In this document: one piece after another, positions 38,211-46,432 of the stretch
Position numbering within the stretch: position 1 is the stretch's first letter
Layout of the letters: each line of letters begins with the position of its first letter
DNA from: an uncultured Flavobacteriaceae bacterium
Lineage (GTDB): Bacteria > Bacteroidota > Bacteroidia > Flavobacteriales > Flavobacteriaceae
NCBI GenBank assembly: GCA_947488345.1
Contig: CANKZQ010000007.1
Span: forward strand, 1 to 64,000
DNA length: 64,000 nucleotides
Direction: 5' to 3'
Notes under the pieces: model-generated
Databases searched by the model: none
What the model saw: the letters and a program-made list of their open reading frames with translations, nothing else
What the model was told of the DNA's origin: nothing
Made by a program: the position numbers and the translations under genes

Positions 38211-41200
38211 TTAATTCTTGTTTAAGTGTTCTTCAAATGCCTTGAGGAACTTTAAGTATTCAAAAAATTGAGGTTTTAATAGTTCATAAAACTCTTTGTC
38301 ATATTCATCAGCCGCAGCTAAGATGTTGTTATACATCAAATAAGTGGTTTGTATATCATCATAGTGTCGCGCACTATCTTCGAAACTCAAGTCAAGATAA
38401 TAATCAAAACGGTCATTAAATATTTCAAGTAAAGTATTGGCGACATTTTGAGCCTTCTCTTTTTTACCAATTTTGTAGTAATTCTCTACATAACCTAAGA
38501 CCATTCCGTAATGACCATATCTAGCAATTGGCATTTTTTCAATCGAAAGATCTAATACTTCCTCGGCCTTGTCATTTTTACCCTCTTTGATAAAAGCTTC
38601 TGCTAAACGCACTAAATTATTTCTAAATGAAATTCCATTTTTTCGTGTTTCAACATCTACATAAATATCATCACTATTAGAATTTTTCCAATCCCATTTC
38701 TTTACATTGGTATACATGACATTGGTATTGATTCTTCCTATATCTAAAACACTTCTTGATCGTCCATCGGGATATTTGCTCGATGTTTTTATGGGCACAA
38801 ATTTATAGGCCAACCCTTCGAGTTGTAAATAATCTTTGAGCCAAATATATTCTTCAGCAGCATGTGCACCTCCCGTAAAATAAATTGGGCGTTCCCAATT
38901 AGCATTGGCCAAGACATCGAGCATCAAGATTCTATTTTTAGTCAAGCCGTTCGGGTCAATATCAAAATCTATATATGGCAATATTAAATCGGCATCTTCT
39001 TGCGCTACGATGCCATTTTTAAGTACTTTTTCTTTATCAACGTACAGACGTAGTTTATTGGTAGGATATAACTTTTCAGGCACTCCATCATCATTTAAAT
39101 CATAACTTGTTCTACCACCGTCACTTGCCATCCATGTCATAAAGAAATTTAAATCTATTCTGTTTTCAACAGGCTGTTGCGGTTCAGATTCATCGATTGA
39201 AAATAAGTTTGCGGTATCTTTAACAGCTATATTTTTTAGATCAATAAGATTCGGAATGTGATATGCTACATCCAAAGTACCTGTGCGATATTGCTCATGT
39301 GTAAGTTGAGATGGTATTGGATCTGCCTCATAAGTTTTACGTTTTTGTTGATCAATATACCAATCAGTAGCAAATAAGCTAGTGTTGACCAATTTGATAT
39401 CTGTTCTATAGTCCTCAACTTCCTGCATATACCAGAGTGGGAAGGTATCATTGTCACCAATCGTGAAAACAATGGCATTTTCTTGACACGAATCGAGATA
39501 TGCTTTGGCATTATTATGCGTAGCATATCGGCCAGAACGATCATGATCGTCCCAGTTTTGATAACCCATTAAAAATGGAACGGCAAGTAGACAAAGTCCA
39601 CTAATTCCAATTGACGCCATTTTCGGATTCAATTTATCTTTAAACTGCTCGTATAAGGCCAAAACTCCAAAACCGATCCAGATAGCAAAAATATAAAAAG
39701 AGCCTACTACAGCATAGTCACGTTCACGAGGTTCAAATGGTTTGGGATTCGTATAAAAAATAATGGCTAATCCTGTAAAGGCAAAAAACAAGAGCAACAC
39801 ATAGAAATTCCGTTTGTCAAATTTTATATGAAACAAAAGACCTATCAGCCCTAAGATAAGAGGTAAGAAAAAATAAGTATTTCTACCTTTGTTATGTTGC
39901 ATTTCATCGGGTAAATTACTTTGCGAACCTAGTCGTATATCATCGATAAAGTTAATACCACTTAGCCAATTACCATTATTATCTAGGTTTCCTTGTACAT
40001 CATTTTGACGTCCTACAAAGTTCCACATAAAATAGCGTCCATACATATACCCAAACTGGTACTGAAACATAAATTTTAGGTTTTCACCGAAGGTAGGTCG
40101 ACGGTTACTTCTTTGAGGAATGCCTGCAATCGCTTTATATTGCGCAATGACACTCGGCGATGGATCTACCATTCTCGGAATAAAACCTTTGTGTTTATCA
40201 GTGTAATTGGGTATGGCATTTTTGTAATTGTTTACAATCACATATTTACCGGCTTTTTTATCTTTCTCGTACTTTGGTTTGTCATCTCTATAAGGGTCAG
40301 TTCTATCTTGTATTCTTTCTTCAGAATAATAGGAATCATAGAAAATACTTGCATCCCCGTACTGCTCACGATTGTAATATGCCAATAGCTCTCTAGCACT
40401 TGATGGATTATTTTCGTTAATCGTTGTATTGGCGTTTGCACGGATAGGTAGCATCAACCAAGATGAAAATCCGATCATAATAAAGAGCAATCCTAAAATG
40501 ACAAGATTCGTTCCGTATAATTTCTTTTTTCGCGTGTAACGAATACCAAAGTAAAAAGCTGCGATCAAAATAATACCCGCTATGATACTTCCTGAATTAA
40601 ATGGCATGCCAATAGAGTTCACAAAAAACAGTTCTGAGGCACTAAAGAAAGCTAGGGTATAAGGAAATAAAAACTTAAAGACAAAGGCTAAAACAAGTAC
40701 AGAAATAACATTGGCAATGATGAATTTTTTGGAGGTAATATTATCATATTTTTTGTAGAAATATAGAAATACAATTGACGGAATTACCAATAAAGACAGA
40801 ATGTGCACTCCGAAAGATAAACCTACCACAAAGCAAATCAATAATAACCATTTATGGCCTCGAGGATCATCCATTTCGGCTTCCCATCGCAATCCTAACC
40901 AAAAAAGTAAGGCCATTAGAAATGACGACATTGCATACACTTCTCCCTCGACTGCGCTATACCAAAAACTATCTGAAAAGGTATAAGCTAAAGCTCCAAC
41001 CATACCACTTCCTAGAATAGCAATGGTGTTTCCATCACTGAGTTCCTTCGCTTTACCTACCATTTTTTTTGCAAGCGCTGTAATGGTCCAAAACAAAAAT
41101 AGAATCGTGAAGGCACTGGCTAAGGCCGACATAAAGTTTACCATTTTTGCGATTTGCGTCACGTCATTAGTGAACATGGCAAAAAATGCACCTAACATTT

Positions 41201-41378
41201 GGAACAACGGCGCTCCCGGAGGATGTCCGATCTCTAATTTAACCGCGGTAGAAATATACTCCCCACAATCCCAATAGCTAACAGTGGGTTCTAATGTGAG
41301 CGTATATGTTAGTAATGCAATTGCAAAAGCCACCCATCCTAAAATGACATTTAACTTTTTATAATTGAATGAATTCAT
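38211..41378 (-). CDS. DUF2723 / GT117-type polytopic membrane protein
   Basis: The 1055-residue protein has 11-13 hydrophobic segments over residues ~10-620 and a soluble C-terminal part with TPR-like helices (~940-1055). The N-terminal YTLTLEPTVSYWDCGEYISTA and GHPPGAPLFQMLG (in parts) are diagnostic for DUF2723 proteins (CAZy GT117), related to protein O-mannosyltransferases; the Asp/Glu in WDCGE is the presumed catalytic region. A periplasm-facing glycosyl transfer from a lipid-linked sugar is the family-based expectation. Flavobacteria O-glycosylate secreted proteins, which is a plausible role. Co-transcribed with the deacetylase gene. Confidence 0.9.
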   Translation of the reverse strand: MNSFNYKKLNVILGWVAFAIALLTYTLTLEPTVSYWDCGEYISTAVKLEIGHPPGAPLFQMLGAFFAMFTNDVTQIAKMVNFMSALASAFTILFLFWTITALAKKMVGKAKELSDGNTIAILGSGMVGALAYTFSDSFWYSAVEGEVYAMSSFLMALLFWLGLRWEAEMDDPRGHKWLLLICFVVGLSFGVHILSLLVIPSIVFLYFYKKYDNITSKKFIIANVISVLVLAFVFKFLFPYTLAFFSASELFFVNSIGMPFNSGSIIAGIILIAAFYFGIRYTRKKKLYGTNLVILGLLFIMIGFSSWLMLPIRANANTTINENNPSSARELLAYYNREQYGDASIFYDSYYSEERIQDRTDPYRDDKPKYEKDKKAGKYVIVNNYKNAIPNYTDKHKGFIPRMVDPSPSVIAQYKAIAGIPQRSNRRPTFGENLKFMFQYQFGYMYGRYFMWNFVGRQNDVQGNLDNNGNWLSGINFIDDIRLGSQSNLPDEMQHNKGRNTYFFLPLILGLIGLLFHIKFDKRNFYVLLLFFAFTGLAIIFYTNPKPFEPRERDYAVVGSFYIFAIWIGFGVLALYEQFKDKLNPKMASIGISGLCLLAVPFLMGYQNWDDHDRSGRYATHNNAKAYLDSCQENAIVFTIGDNDTFPLWYMQEVEDYRTDIKLVNTSLFATDWYIDQQKRKTYEADPIPSQLTHEQYRTGTLDVAYHIPNLIDLKNIAVKDTANLFSIDESEPQQPVENRIDLNFFMTWMASDGGRTSYDLNDDGVPEKLYPTNKLRLYVDKEKVLKNGIVAQEDADLILPYIDFDIDPNGLTKNRILMLDVLANANWERPIYFTGGAHAAEEYIWLKDYLQLEGLAYKFVPIKTSSKYPDGRSRSVLDIGRINTNVMYTNVKKWDWKNSNSDDIYVDVETRKNGISFRNNLVRLAEAFIKEGKNDKAEEVLDLSIEKMPIARYGHYGMVLGYVENYYKIGKKEKAQNVANTLLEIFNDRFDYYLDLSFEDSARHYDDIQTTYLMYNNILAAADEYDKEFYELLKPQFFEYLKFLKAFEEHLNKN

Positions 41379-41508
41379 GATCTTGGTTTATGTCGTGGGC
41401 GAATTTACTAAATAATTATCTATATATGAGCGAATTTTGTGATGATACACTAAAGAATTGGTATTAAAAATCTGTTAAAGTTGTCATTTGAAATTTTTAT
41501 TAAAAATG

Positions 41509-41539
41509 TTTGTTGAATTAAAACTTTACTTTAAATTTG
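41509..41539 (+). promoter_or_regulatory. Promoter of tRNA-Gln (TTTG-N19-TAAATTTG)
   Basis: TTTG at 41509-41512 and TAAATTTG at 41532-41539 are exactly 19 bases apart. Transcription should start a few bases before the tRNA at 41549. Confidence 0.82.
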
Positions 41540-41548
41540 CACCCGCAT

Positions 41549-41620
41549 TGGCCCATGGTGTAATTGGCAACACTCCGGTTTTTGGTACCGTCATTCAAGG
41601 TTCGAGTCCTTGTGGGCCAA
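41549..41620 (+). tRNA. tRNA-Gln (anticodon TTG)
   Basis: A 72-nt cloverleaf can be folded by hand. The acceptor pairs TGGCCCA with TGGGCCA, the D stem pairs GTGT with ACAC, and the anticodon arm has the loop TTTTGGT with anticodon TTG. The T arm is CAAGG-TTCGAGT-CCTTG. The outermost anticodon-stem pair is a mismatch (C-T). The CCA end is not encoded; ACA follows the acceptor. A promoter lies directly upstream and a terminator 13 bp downstream. Confidence 0.95.
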
Positions 41621-41633
41621 CAAAGTTGACAAA

Positions 41634-41662
41634 AAAACCTCTCATTTTTGAGAGGTTTTTTG
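41634..41662 (+). terminator. Terminator after tRNA-Gln
   Basis: The arms AAAACCTCTC and GAGAGGTTTT with a short loop and a T run end the tRNA transcript. Confidence 0.88.
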
Positions 41663-41836
41663 CTTTTAGAAAAACAACGAGAATAAGAAGTTTAGGCTTA
41701 GCATAGTCGAAGGGAGTTCTTGTGTGTAGTATTAATGAAGCTTTAATTATTGATTTAAAATAGATTAAAGACTTTTTTGCACTTTACTTTCTGTATGAGT
41801 TGGGATGTATTGAAAACAAAAGCAGACAAATTGGAC

Positions 41837-41866
41837 TTGTTGATACTATTTATAAAAGTATATTTG
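41837..41866 (+). promoter_or_regulatory. Promoter of the xylulokinase gene (TTG-N19-TATATTTG)
   Basis: TTG at 41837-41839 and the exact -7 match TATATTTG at 41859-41866 are 19 bases apart. The predicted start of transcription, near 41872, leaves a leader of about 38 nt to ATG 41910. Confidence 0.82.
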
Positions 41867-41909
41867 AATCACTTTAAAATAGAAAGTGTTTCAAATAAAA
41901 CTAACGATC

Positions 41910-43394
41910 ATGTATACGATAGGTTTTGACATAGGAAGTTCTTCGGTAAAAGTGGCAATCACAGAAGTTGCCTCTGGTAAAAAAGTAATCAGTTTACAGG
42001 AACCCCTCGATGAAATGAACATTACGGCCCTGCAAAATGATTGGGCAGAACAAGATCCGAAGAGTTGGTGGCACTATGTATGTATGGCTTCTAAAAGAGC
42101 GATTGCTGAATCTAATATTGAGGCTTCAAAAATTGTAGCGATAGGCATTTCTTATCAAATGCATGGCTTGGTGGTTGTCGATAAAGAAGGAAACTCTCTA
42201 AGAGATGCCATTATTTGGTGTGATAGTCGCGCCATAACGATTGGAAATAAAGCCTATAAAGAATTGGGTCGGGAGAGGTGTGCTTCATATTTATTGAATT
42301 CTCCAGGAAATTTTACCGCGTCGAAATTAAAGTGGGTGTTAGATAATGAACCCGAAGTGTACGAGCGCATTCATAAATATATGTTGCCTGGAGATTATAT
42401 AGCCTATCGACTCACTGGAGAAATGACCACTACAAAAAGTGGTTTGTCAGAAGGTATTCTCTGGGATTTTAAAAATAACAGTATCGCTTCGCAATTATTA
42501 GATTATTATGGTATCGACTCAAAGTTAACTCCTGCTGTTGTTGAAAATTTCTCAAATCAAGGTGTTGTTCATAATATTGCTTCTGAGGAAACGGGACTGC
42601 CAAAAGGAATACCGGTAACCTATCGTGCGGGTGATCAACCAAACAATGCATTGTCTTTGAATGTTTTGAATGCTGGAGAAGTTGCCGTAACCGGAGGTAC
42701 CTCTGGAGTTGTGTATGCGGTTACTGACAATTTTCAACCGAAAGAAATAGAACGTGTAAATCATTTTGCACATGTCAATCATACAAATGAGCACCCTTCA
42801 ATTGGTAAGCTCTTGTGTATTAATGGAGCTGGTATTCAATATAGATGGTTGCGAACGTTGTGTGGTGAGCGTAGTTATGAAGAGATGAATACAAAAGTAT
42901 CTGAAGTAACTGTGGGTTCTGATGGTGTTGTAATACTTCCTTTTGGAAATGGAGCAGAGCGTATGCTGAATAATTCACATGTAGGAATGCATCTTTCGAA
43001 TGTAAATTTAAACGTGCATGGTCAAGGGCACTTATATAGAGCGGCCTTGGAAGGAATTGCTTTTGCATTTGTATATGGAGCAGAGATTATGAAAAATGAT
43101 AACACTGACATTAAAGTTATGAGAACTGGTAATGATAATTTATTTCGCTCTGAGATTTTTGCCAATACAATTGCCTCGCTTTTGGGTTGTGAAATTGAAA
43201 TTTACAATGCCACAGGTGCTATCGGTGCTGCGAGGGCAGCAAGTTTAGTAGATGGCGATTTTTCAAAGTTTGCTGCATACAGTTCGAAAAATGACTTTAT
43301 AAAAACACATAGCCCTCAAAATACTATTGAGCCTTATGTAGAGGCCTACCAAAAATGGTGTTATGAGTTAGAGCGAGTTTTAAAAAACAAGTAG
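41910..43394 (+). CDS. xylB: Xylulokinase-like FGGY carbohydrate kinase
   Basis: I use ATG 41910; the frame extends to a GTG at 41886, but MYTIGFDIGSSSVKVAI is the normal N-terminus. The 494-residue protein has both FGGY halves: GFDIGSSS (phosphate 1), YQMHGLVVVD with the xylulokinase-type MHG motif, IIWCDSRA, YRAGDQPNNALSLN with the catalytic Asp, and VTGGTSGVVYA in the ATP site. It should phosphorylate D-xylulose, or a close ketose, to the 5-phosphate. There is no xylose isomerase or sugar transporter next to it, so the substrate is family-based. Confidence 0.85.
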   Translation: MYTIGFDIGSSSVKVAITEVASGKKVISLQEPLDEMNITALQNDWAEQDPKSWWHYVCMASKRAIAESNIEASKIVAIGISYQMHGLVVVDKEGNSLRDAIIWCDSRAITIGNKAYKELGRERCASYLLNSPGNFTASKLKWVLDNEPEVYERIHKYMLPGDYIAYRLTGEMTTTKSGLSEGILWDFKNNSIASQLLDYYGIDSKLTPAVVENFSNQGVVHNIASEETGLPKGIPVTYRAGDQPNNALSLNVLNAGEVAVTGGTSGVVYAVTDNFQPKEIERVNHFAHVNHTNEHPSIGKLLCINGAGIQYRWLRTLCGERSYEEMNTKVSEVTVGSDGVVILPFGNGAERMLNNSHVGMHLSNVNLNVHGQGHLYRAALEGIAFAFVYGAEIMKNDNTDIKVMRTGNDNLFRSEIFANTIASLLGCEIEIYNATGAIGAARAASLVDGDFSKFAAYSSKNDFIKTHSPQNTIEPYVEAYQKWCYELERVLKNK

Positions 43395-43565
43395 TTTTCG
43401 TTTCGAACGTGCTCCTCAGACGGATATCGCGATAGTTTTTTCGGACTAAATTCTTGCAAGGTGAAGCAGCTGAATCTGTTTGACTGAAAATAATTGGTTG
43501 AATAAAAGCGAATACAAATACTATTAGCATAGTATTTTGATCTTGAACTCCTCAGAATACTGTAT

Positions 43566-43597
43566 AAAAAAAGCTCTCATTTTCGAGAGCTTTTTTG
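43566..43597. terminator. Bidirectional terminator between xylB and marR-type gene
   Basis: AAAAAAGCTCTC and GAGAGCTTTTTT form a stem with a 6-base loop, with A and T runs on the two sides. It lies 4 bp from the regulator's stop codon. Confidence 0.9.
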
Positions 43598-43600
43598 TCA

Positions 43601-44119
43601 TTAATCTTCTACATCGACTAACAGTTTGTGAAAAGATTTTAGCTTTTCATCTTCGTTTATTAGTTTACTCATACAAGCTTCTAAAAAGAGTAGAAAGGTT
43701 TTTTTCTCATCTTCATTAAAGCCTTCTGTAAGGTATTTTATCACACCTAAACGAGATGGTTGTGTTCTGTTAACCAATGCAATACCCTCTTTGGTAAGTA
43801 TCAATCGCTTTTTCCTTCTATCCAGTTCATCTTCATATTGTTTGATCAAACCCTTATCTAATAATACGCTTATCAAATTGGTAATGTTGGCTCTAGTTAC
43901 ATTTAAAGACTCCGCTAGCTCACTCGCCATAAGTGCCTTGTTATGTTTCTCTCTTTTGAAAAATGGCAAATTCGGGTTGTTGGCCAAATGCAATAATATA
44001 AGCCATTGTTGTGTAGTCAACCCCACTTTTTGATATACATCATCTCCAATTTTCTTTAGCTGATTCGCCAGATCAAAAATGCTCATCACTATAGATTCTT
44101 CAATACTTTTTTCTATCAT
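43601..44119 (-). CDS. MarR-family transcriptional regulator of the adjoining cluster
   Basis: The 172-residue protein has the MarR winged-helix layout. An N-terminal dimerisation helix is followed by LTTQQWLILLHLANNP, the recognition region MASELAESLNVTRANITNLISVLLDKGLIKQ, and the wing DRRKKRLILTKEG. MarR proteins usually repress nearby genes and release DNA when they bind a small aromatic or related ligand. It sits at the edge of the catabolic-type cluster, 50 bp after the nitrilase-like gene, with its own TATATTTG box. The palindromes at 45216, 47481 and 50120 are the obvious candidate operators; that link is inference. Confidence 0.93.
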   Translation of the reverse strand: MIEKSIEESIVMSIFDLANQLKKIGDDVYQKVGLTTQQWLILLHLANNPNLPFFKREKHNKALMASELAESLNVTRANITNLISVLLDKGLIKQYEDELDRRKKRLILTKEGIALVNRTQPSRLGVIKYLTEGFNEDEKKTFLLFLEACMSKLINEDEKLKSFHKLLVDVED

Positions 44120-44149
44120 GTTCTCTTATTTAAATATTTTTAGAGGCTG

Positions 44150-44157
44150 CAAATATA
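44150..44157 (-). promoter_or_regulatory. -7 box of the MarR gene (TATATTTG)
   Basis: An exact TAnnTTTG match on the minus strand, 31 bp before the regulator's start codon. No -33 TTG is present at 19-20 bases, so it may be weak. It allows marR to be expressed independently of the upstream nitrilase-like gene. Confidence 0.5.
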
Positions 44158-44169
44158 CAAGGGGAAACC

Positions 44170-45183
44170 CTAGTTTTGCAGCTTTTTTATAACTTTTAAT
44201 TGTGTTTTTATAAATAAATCTTTGTTAGGGGTTTCATTTTTAAAAGAATTTGCAGGGTAGTGACTAAATGATTGGTATGAAGGAGCGTATAATTCAAAAC
44301 GTTGTCTCGCAATATAGTTTTGCATAGAAACTTTCGATCGATAGTCACGCAAAGCCATAATATCAACATAGCTATTGGCAACCATGCTTTCGCCTGCACT
44401 CGCCTCGGCAAGTACATGTCCTTCAAAATGAACGATCTTTGACCCACCGTTCGTACTTGAATGAGGGATATCAATACCAGCTATTCCACCAGAATTGGCA
44501 GACACGACATAGGCCATATTTTCTATAGCCCTAGCTCTCTTGGCAATTTCTTTATGTGTTAATTGTGGACTACTTGTTTCAGACGACGAATGTAGAAATA
44601 CTTCTGCTCCTCTCATAATCAAACAACGCGCTATTTCTGGATATAAAATTTCTTCTGAAGCTATACAAGCTAAATTGCCCAATTTTGTTTCGGCAACTGG
44701 GAAGAAAGAATCGTCACCGTATATCTTTGTATATTCATCCATTACATCATGTGGAGTCGGAGCGAACATCGAGTTGAGACGACGATATCTAAGTATCAAT
44801 TTTCCTTCATCGTCAATGATGAAGCTACTTTGAAAATACAAATCTGGAAAATGAGCATCGAGTTCATAAAAATTACCCGATAGAAATACCTGTTCCTTCA
44901 CACAAAATTTTTGCATTTGCGTAAACAAGTCATCGTCAATAGCAATGCATGCCTTTTCTTTCCATTCTTGCATATTCTCCCCGAAAGGAAAACTAGTTAA
45001 AAAATACTCTGGCAAAACGATTAGTCTCAAATCAGGACCTAAAAACTTCTTCGCAGCACTAATTTGCGAAAATACCTTTTGTAAGGTTTGTTGCATCACG
45101 GCATAACTAGAATCTCTGTCATTACATGTGTTAATTGCTTGACATTCAGTTTGTAATGCTAAAGATTTATATCGATTTATCAC
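44170..45183 (-). CDS. Nitrilase-superfamily (carbon-nitrogen hydrolase) protein with Ser at the catalytic Cys position
   Basis: The start is GTG at 45183-45181, and no ATG lies close by. The 337-residue protein has no signal peptide. The Glu of the triad is clear in IVLPEYFLTS (Glu59). The Lys position reads LRYRRLN (Arg135 where YRK is usual). Upstream of YPEIARCLIMRGAEVFLHSSSE, six residues before the Pro where the catalytic Cys sits in relatives, there is Ser176 (ACIASEE); Cys173 is three residues earlier. KRARAIENMAYVVSANSGG is the conserved tail. Either a divergent amidase with altered chemistry or a non-hydrolytic member. An operator-like palindrome overlaps its promoter. Confidence 0.85.
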   Translation of the reverse strand: MINRYKSLALQTECQAINTCNDRDSSYAVMQQTLQKVFSQISAAKKFLGPDLRLIVLPEYFLTSFPFGENMQEWKEKACIAIDDDLFTQMQKFCVKEQVFLSGNFYELDAHFPDLYFQSSFIIDDEGKLILRYRRLNSMFAPTPHDVMDEYTKIYGDDSFFPVAETKLGNLACIASEEILYPEIARCLIMRGAEVFLHSSSETSSPQLTHKEIAKRARAIENMAYVVSANSGGIAGIDIPHSSTNGGSKIVHFEGHVLAEASAGESMVANSYVDIMALRDYRSKVSMQNYIARQRFELYAPSYQSFSHYPANSFKNETPNKDLFIKTQLKVIKKLQN

Positions 45184-45211
45184 AAATTATCCGTTTATTT
45201 TATTAAATATA

Positions 45212-45238
45212 CAAAAATAGTTAATATTATTAACTATT
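45212..45238 (-). promoter_or_regulatory. Promoter with 23-bp perfect palindrome (candidate MarR operator 1)
   Basis: AATAGTTAATA at 45216-45226, one centre base, and TATTAACTATT at 45228-45238 form a perfect inverted repeat. On the minus strand it runs into the -7 box TATTTTTG (45219-45212). A bound repressor would block this promoter, which serves the nitrilase-like gene starting at 45183. Confidence 0.7.
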
Positions 45239-45309
45239 AATATAATATATCTTTAATTAATTAACATATTAAATTGCTTACGAGTTAAGCGGTTCTTTGT
45301 TGCCCTTAG

Positions 45310-46380
45310 TTATTCAGAAGTTTCGAAATTTAATTCAGTGATAGGCACATTCTTAGGAGCTTGTTTTCTCTCTATGATTTGCCAACTTACGCCAGCCGTA
45401 TCAGTAAAAACGAAAGACTGTTCTTTAAATTCATTTTCTTGTATTCTTGATGGTTTCAGCTCATGATTACTAACAAGTTCATGAACCATGCTCAGTTTAG
45501 GAGTATAAAAAGAATGGAGCGTAATGCCTTTTTCTCCAATACGTTGATGTGCAGATTTGTTGGTTTTGATACCGCGTGGAATAAAGAATTTCAATTTTCC
45601 GCAAATATTATTGGGAGAAACGAAACCTTGATACCAATGACTAAATCCGGGTTCCATTTGAAAAACTCTTTTAGGCCCTTTTAACCAATCTCCATCAATT
45701 GTAGGTTCCTCTTCCGCAGTTAGCCCTAATGCTGTCGACAAATAGGACATCTGATCCATCGAGGTCGCATTTATTACAAAGTCATGATGCGTGAATTCGC
45801 TTGTTTTTAATTTGGTACCTGACTCAATCGTTCCATAACCCGGGATAACATAACCGTATCGCTGAAAAAAAATATGATTGAAAAATTCACCATAAACGGC
45901 ATTTTCCCTTACCAATATGGGGCGATTAAAAAAATCTCGTTCGCCAGTATTAAGCCCGAAAAGATCATCAGCTATGGGTTCAGTCGGTAGCCAAGGTTTT
46001 TTACCAACATCTCTCGCGGTTTGGTAGATGTCATACAATCTAAAAATATCATTGGTGCGCATAACAGCGATGCGTGATCCAATAGTCTCAACGGGAGCAT
46101 AGCCTATCCCTTCTCCAAGCGGTTTGTCCCATTCTAATATTCTCAATAATCCATGACAATCAATGTCACCATTTTGAAGACGATAAGAGGTTAATTTAGA
46201 TGGCACATCATATATCTTTTGTGCTTGAACTGCAGAAATGGTTTCCTTATTTATTAAGTTAAATCCGAAATCTGCAAAGTACTTTATGGCAAAATTTGCA
46301 TTATCGGTACCGAGCATTACTTCATATACACCACTGATACCAGTATCTGGTAACTTTTGCGTTATTGTTGTTGATGCCAT
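45310..46380 (-). CDS. VOC (glyoxalase/extradiol-dioxygenase fold) family protein
   Basis: The 356-residue cytosolic protein appears to hold two VOC modules, ~16-130 (ISGVYEVMLGTDNANFAIKYFADFGFNLI) and ~195-340 (HHDFVINATSMDQMSYLSTALGL, ending GVSWQIIERK). Members include isomerases, glyoxalases and ring-cleaving dioxygenases; the reaction here cannot be assigned. It is on the same strand as, and 52 bp after, the MDR reductase gene, so probably in its transcript. It is the most divergent of the six VOC proteins in the cluster. Confidence 0.8.
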   Translation of the reverse strand: MASTTITQKLPDTGISGVYEVMLGTDNANFAIKYFADFGFNLINKETISAVQAQKIYDVPSKLTSYRLQNGDIDCHGLLRILEWDKPLGEGIGYAPVETIGSRIAVMRTNDIFRLYDIYQTARDVGKKPWLPTEPIADDLFGLNTGERDFFNRPILVRENAVYGEFFNHIFFQRYGYVIPGYGTIESGTKLKTSEFTHHDFVINATSMDQMSYLSTALGLTAEEEPTIDGDWLKGPKRVFQMEPGFSHWYQGFVSPNNICGKLKFFIPRGIKTNKSAHQRIGEKGITLHSFYTPKLSMVHELVSNHELKPSRIQENEFKEQSFVFTDTAGVSWQIIERKQAPKNVPITELNFETSE

Positions 46381-46432
46381 AAGAAACTAAATAAGAATGT
46401 TGAGCTTAATGTTAAAGTAGACGGTTTTCTCT

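Noticed and set aside
43537-43719. Small plus-strand frame over the terminator between xylB and the MarR gene
   Set aside because: It reads through the terminator hairpin and antisense to the MarR gene.
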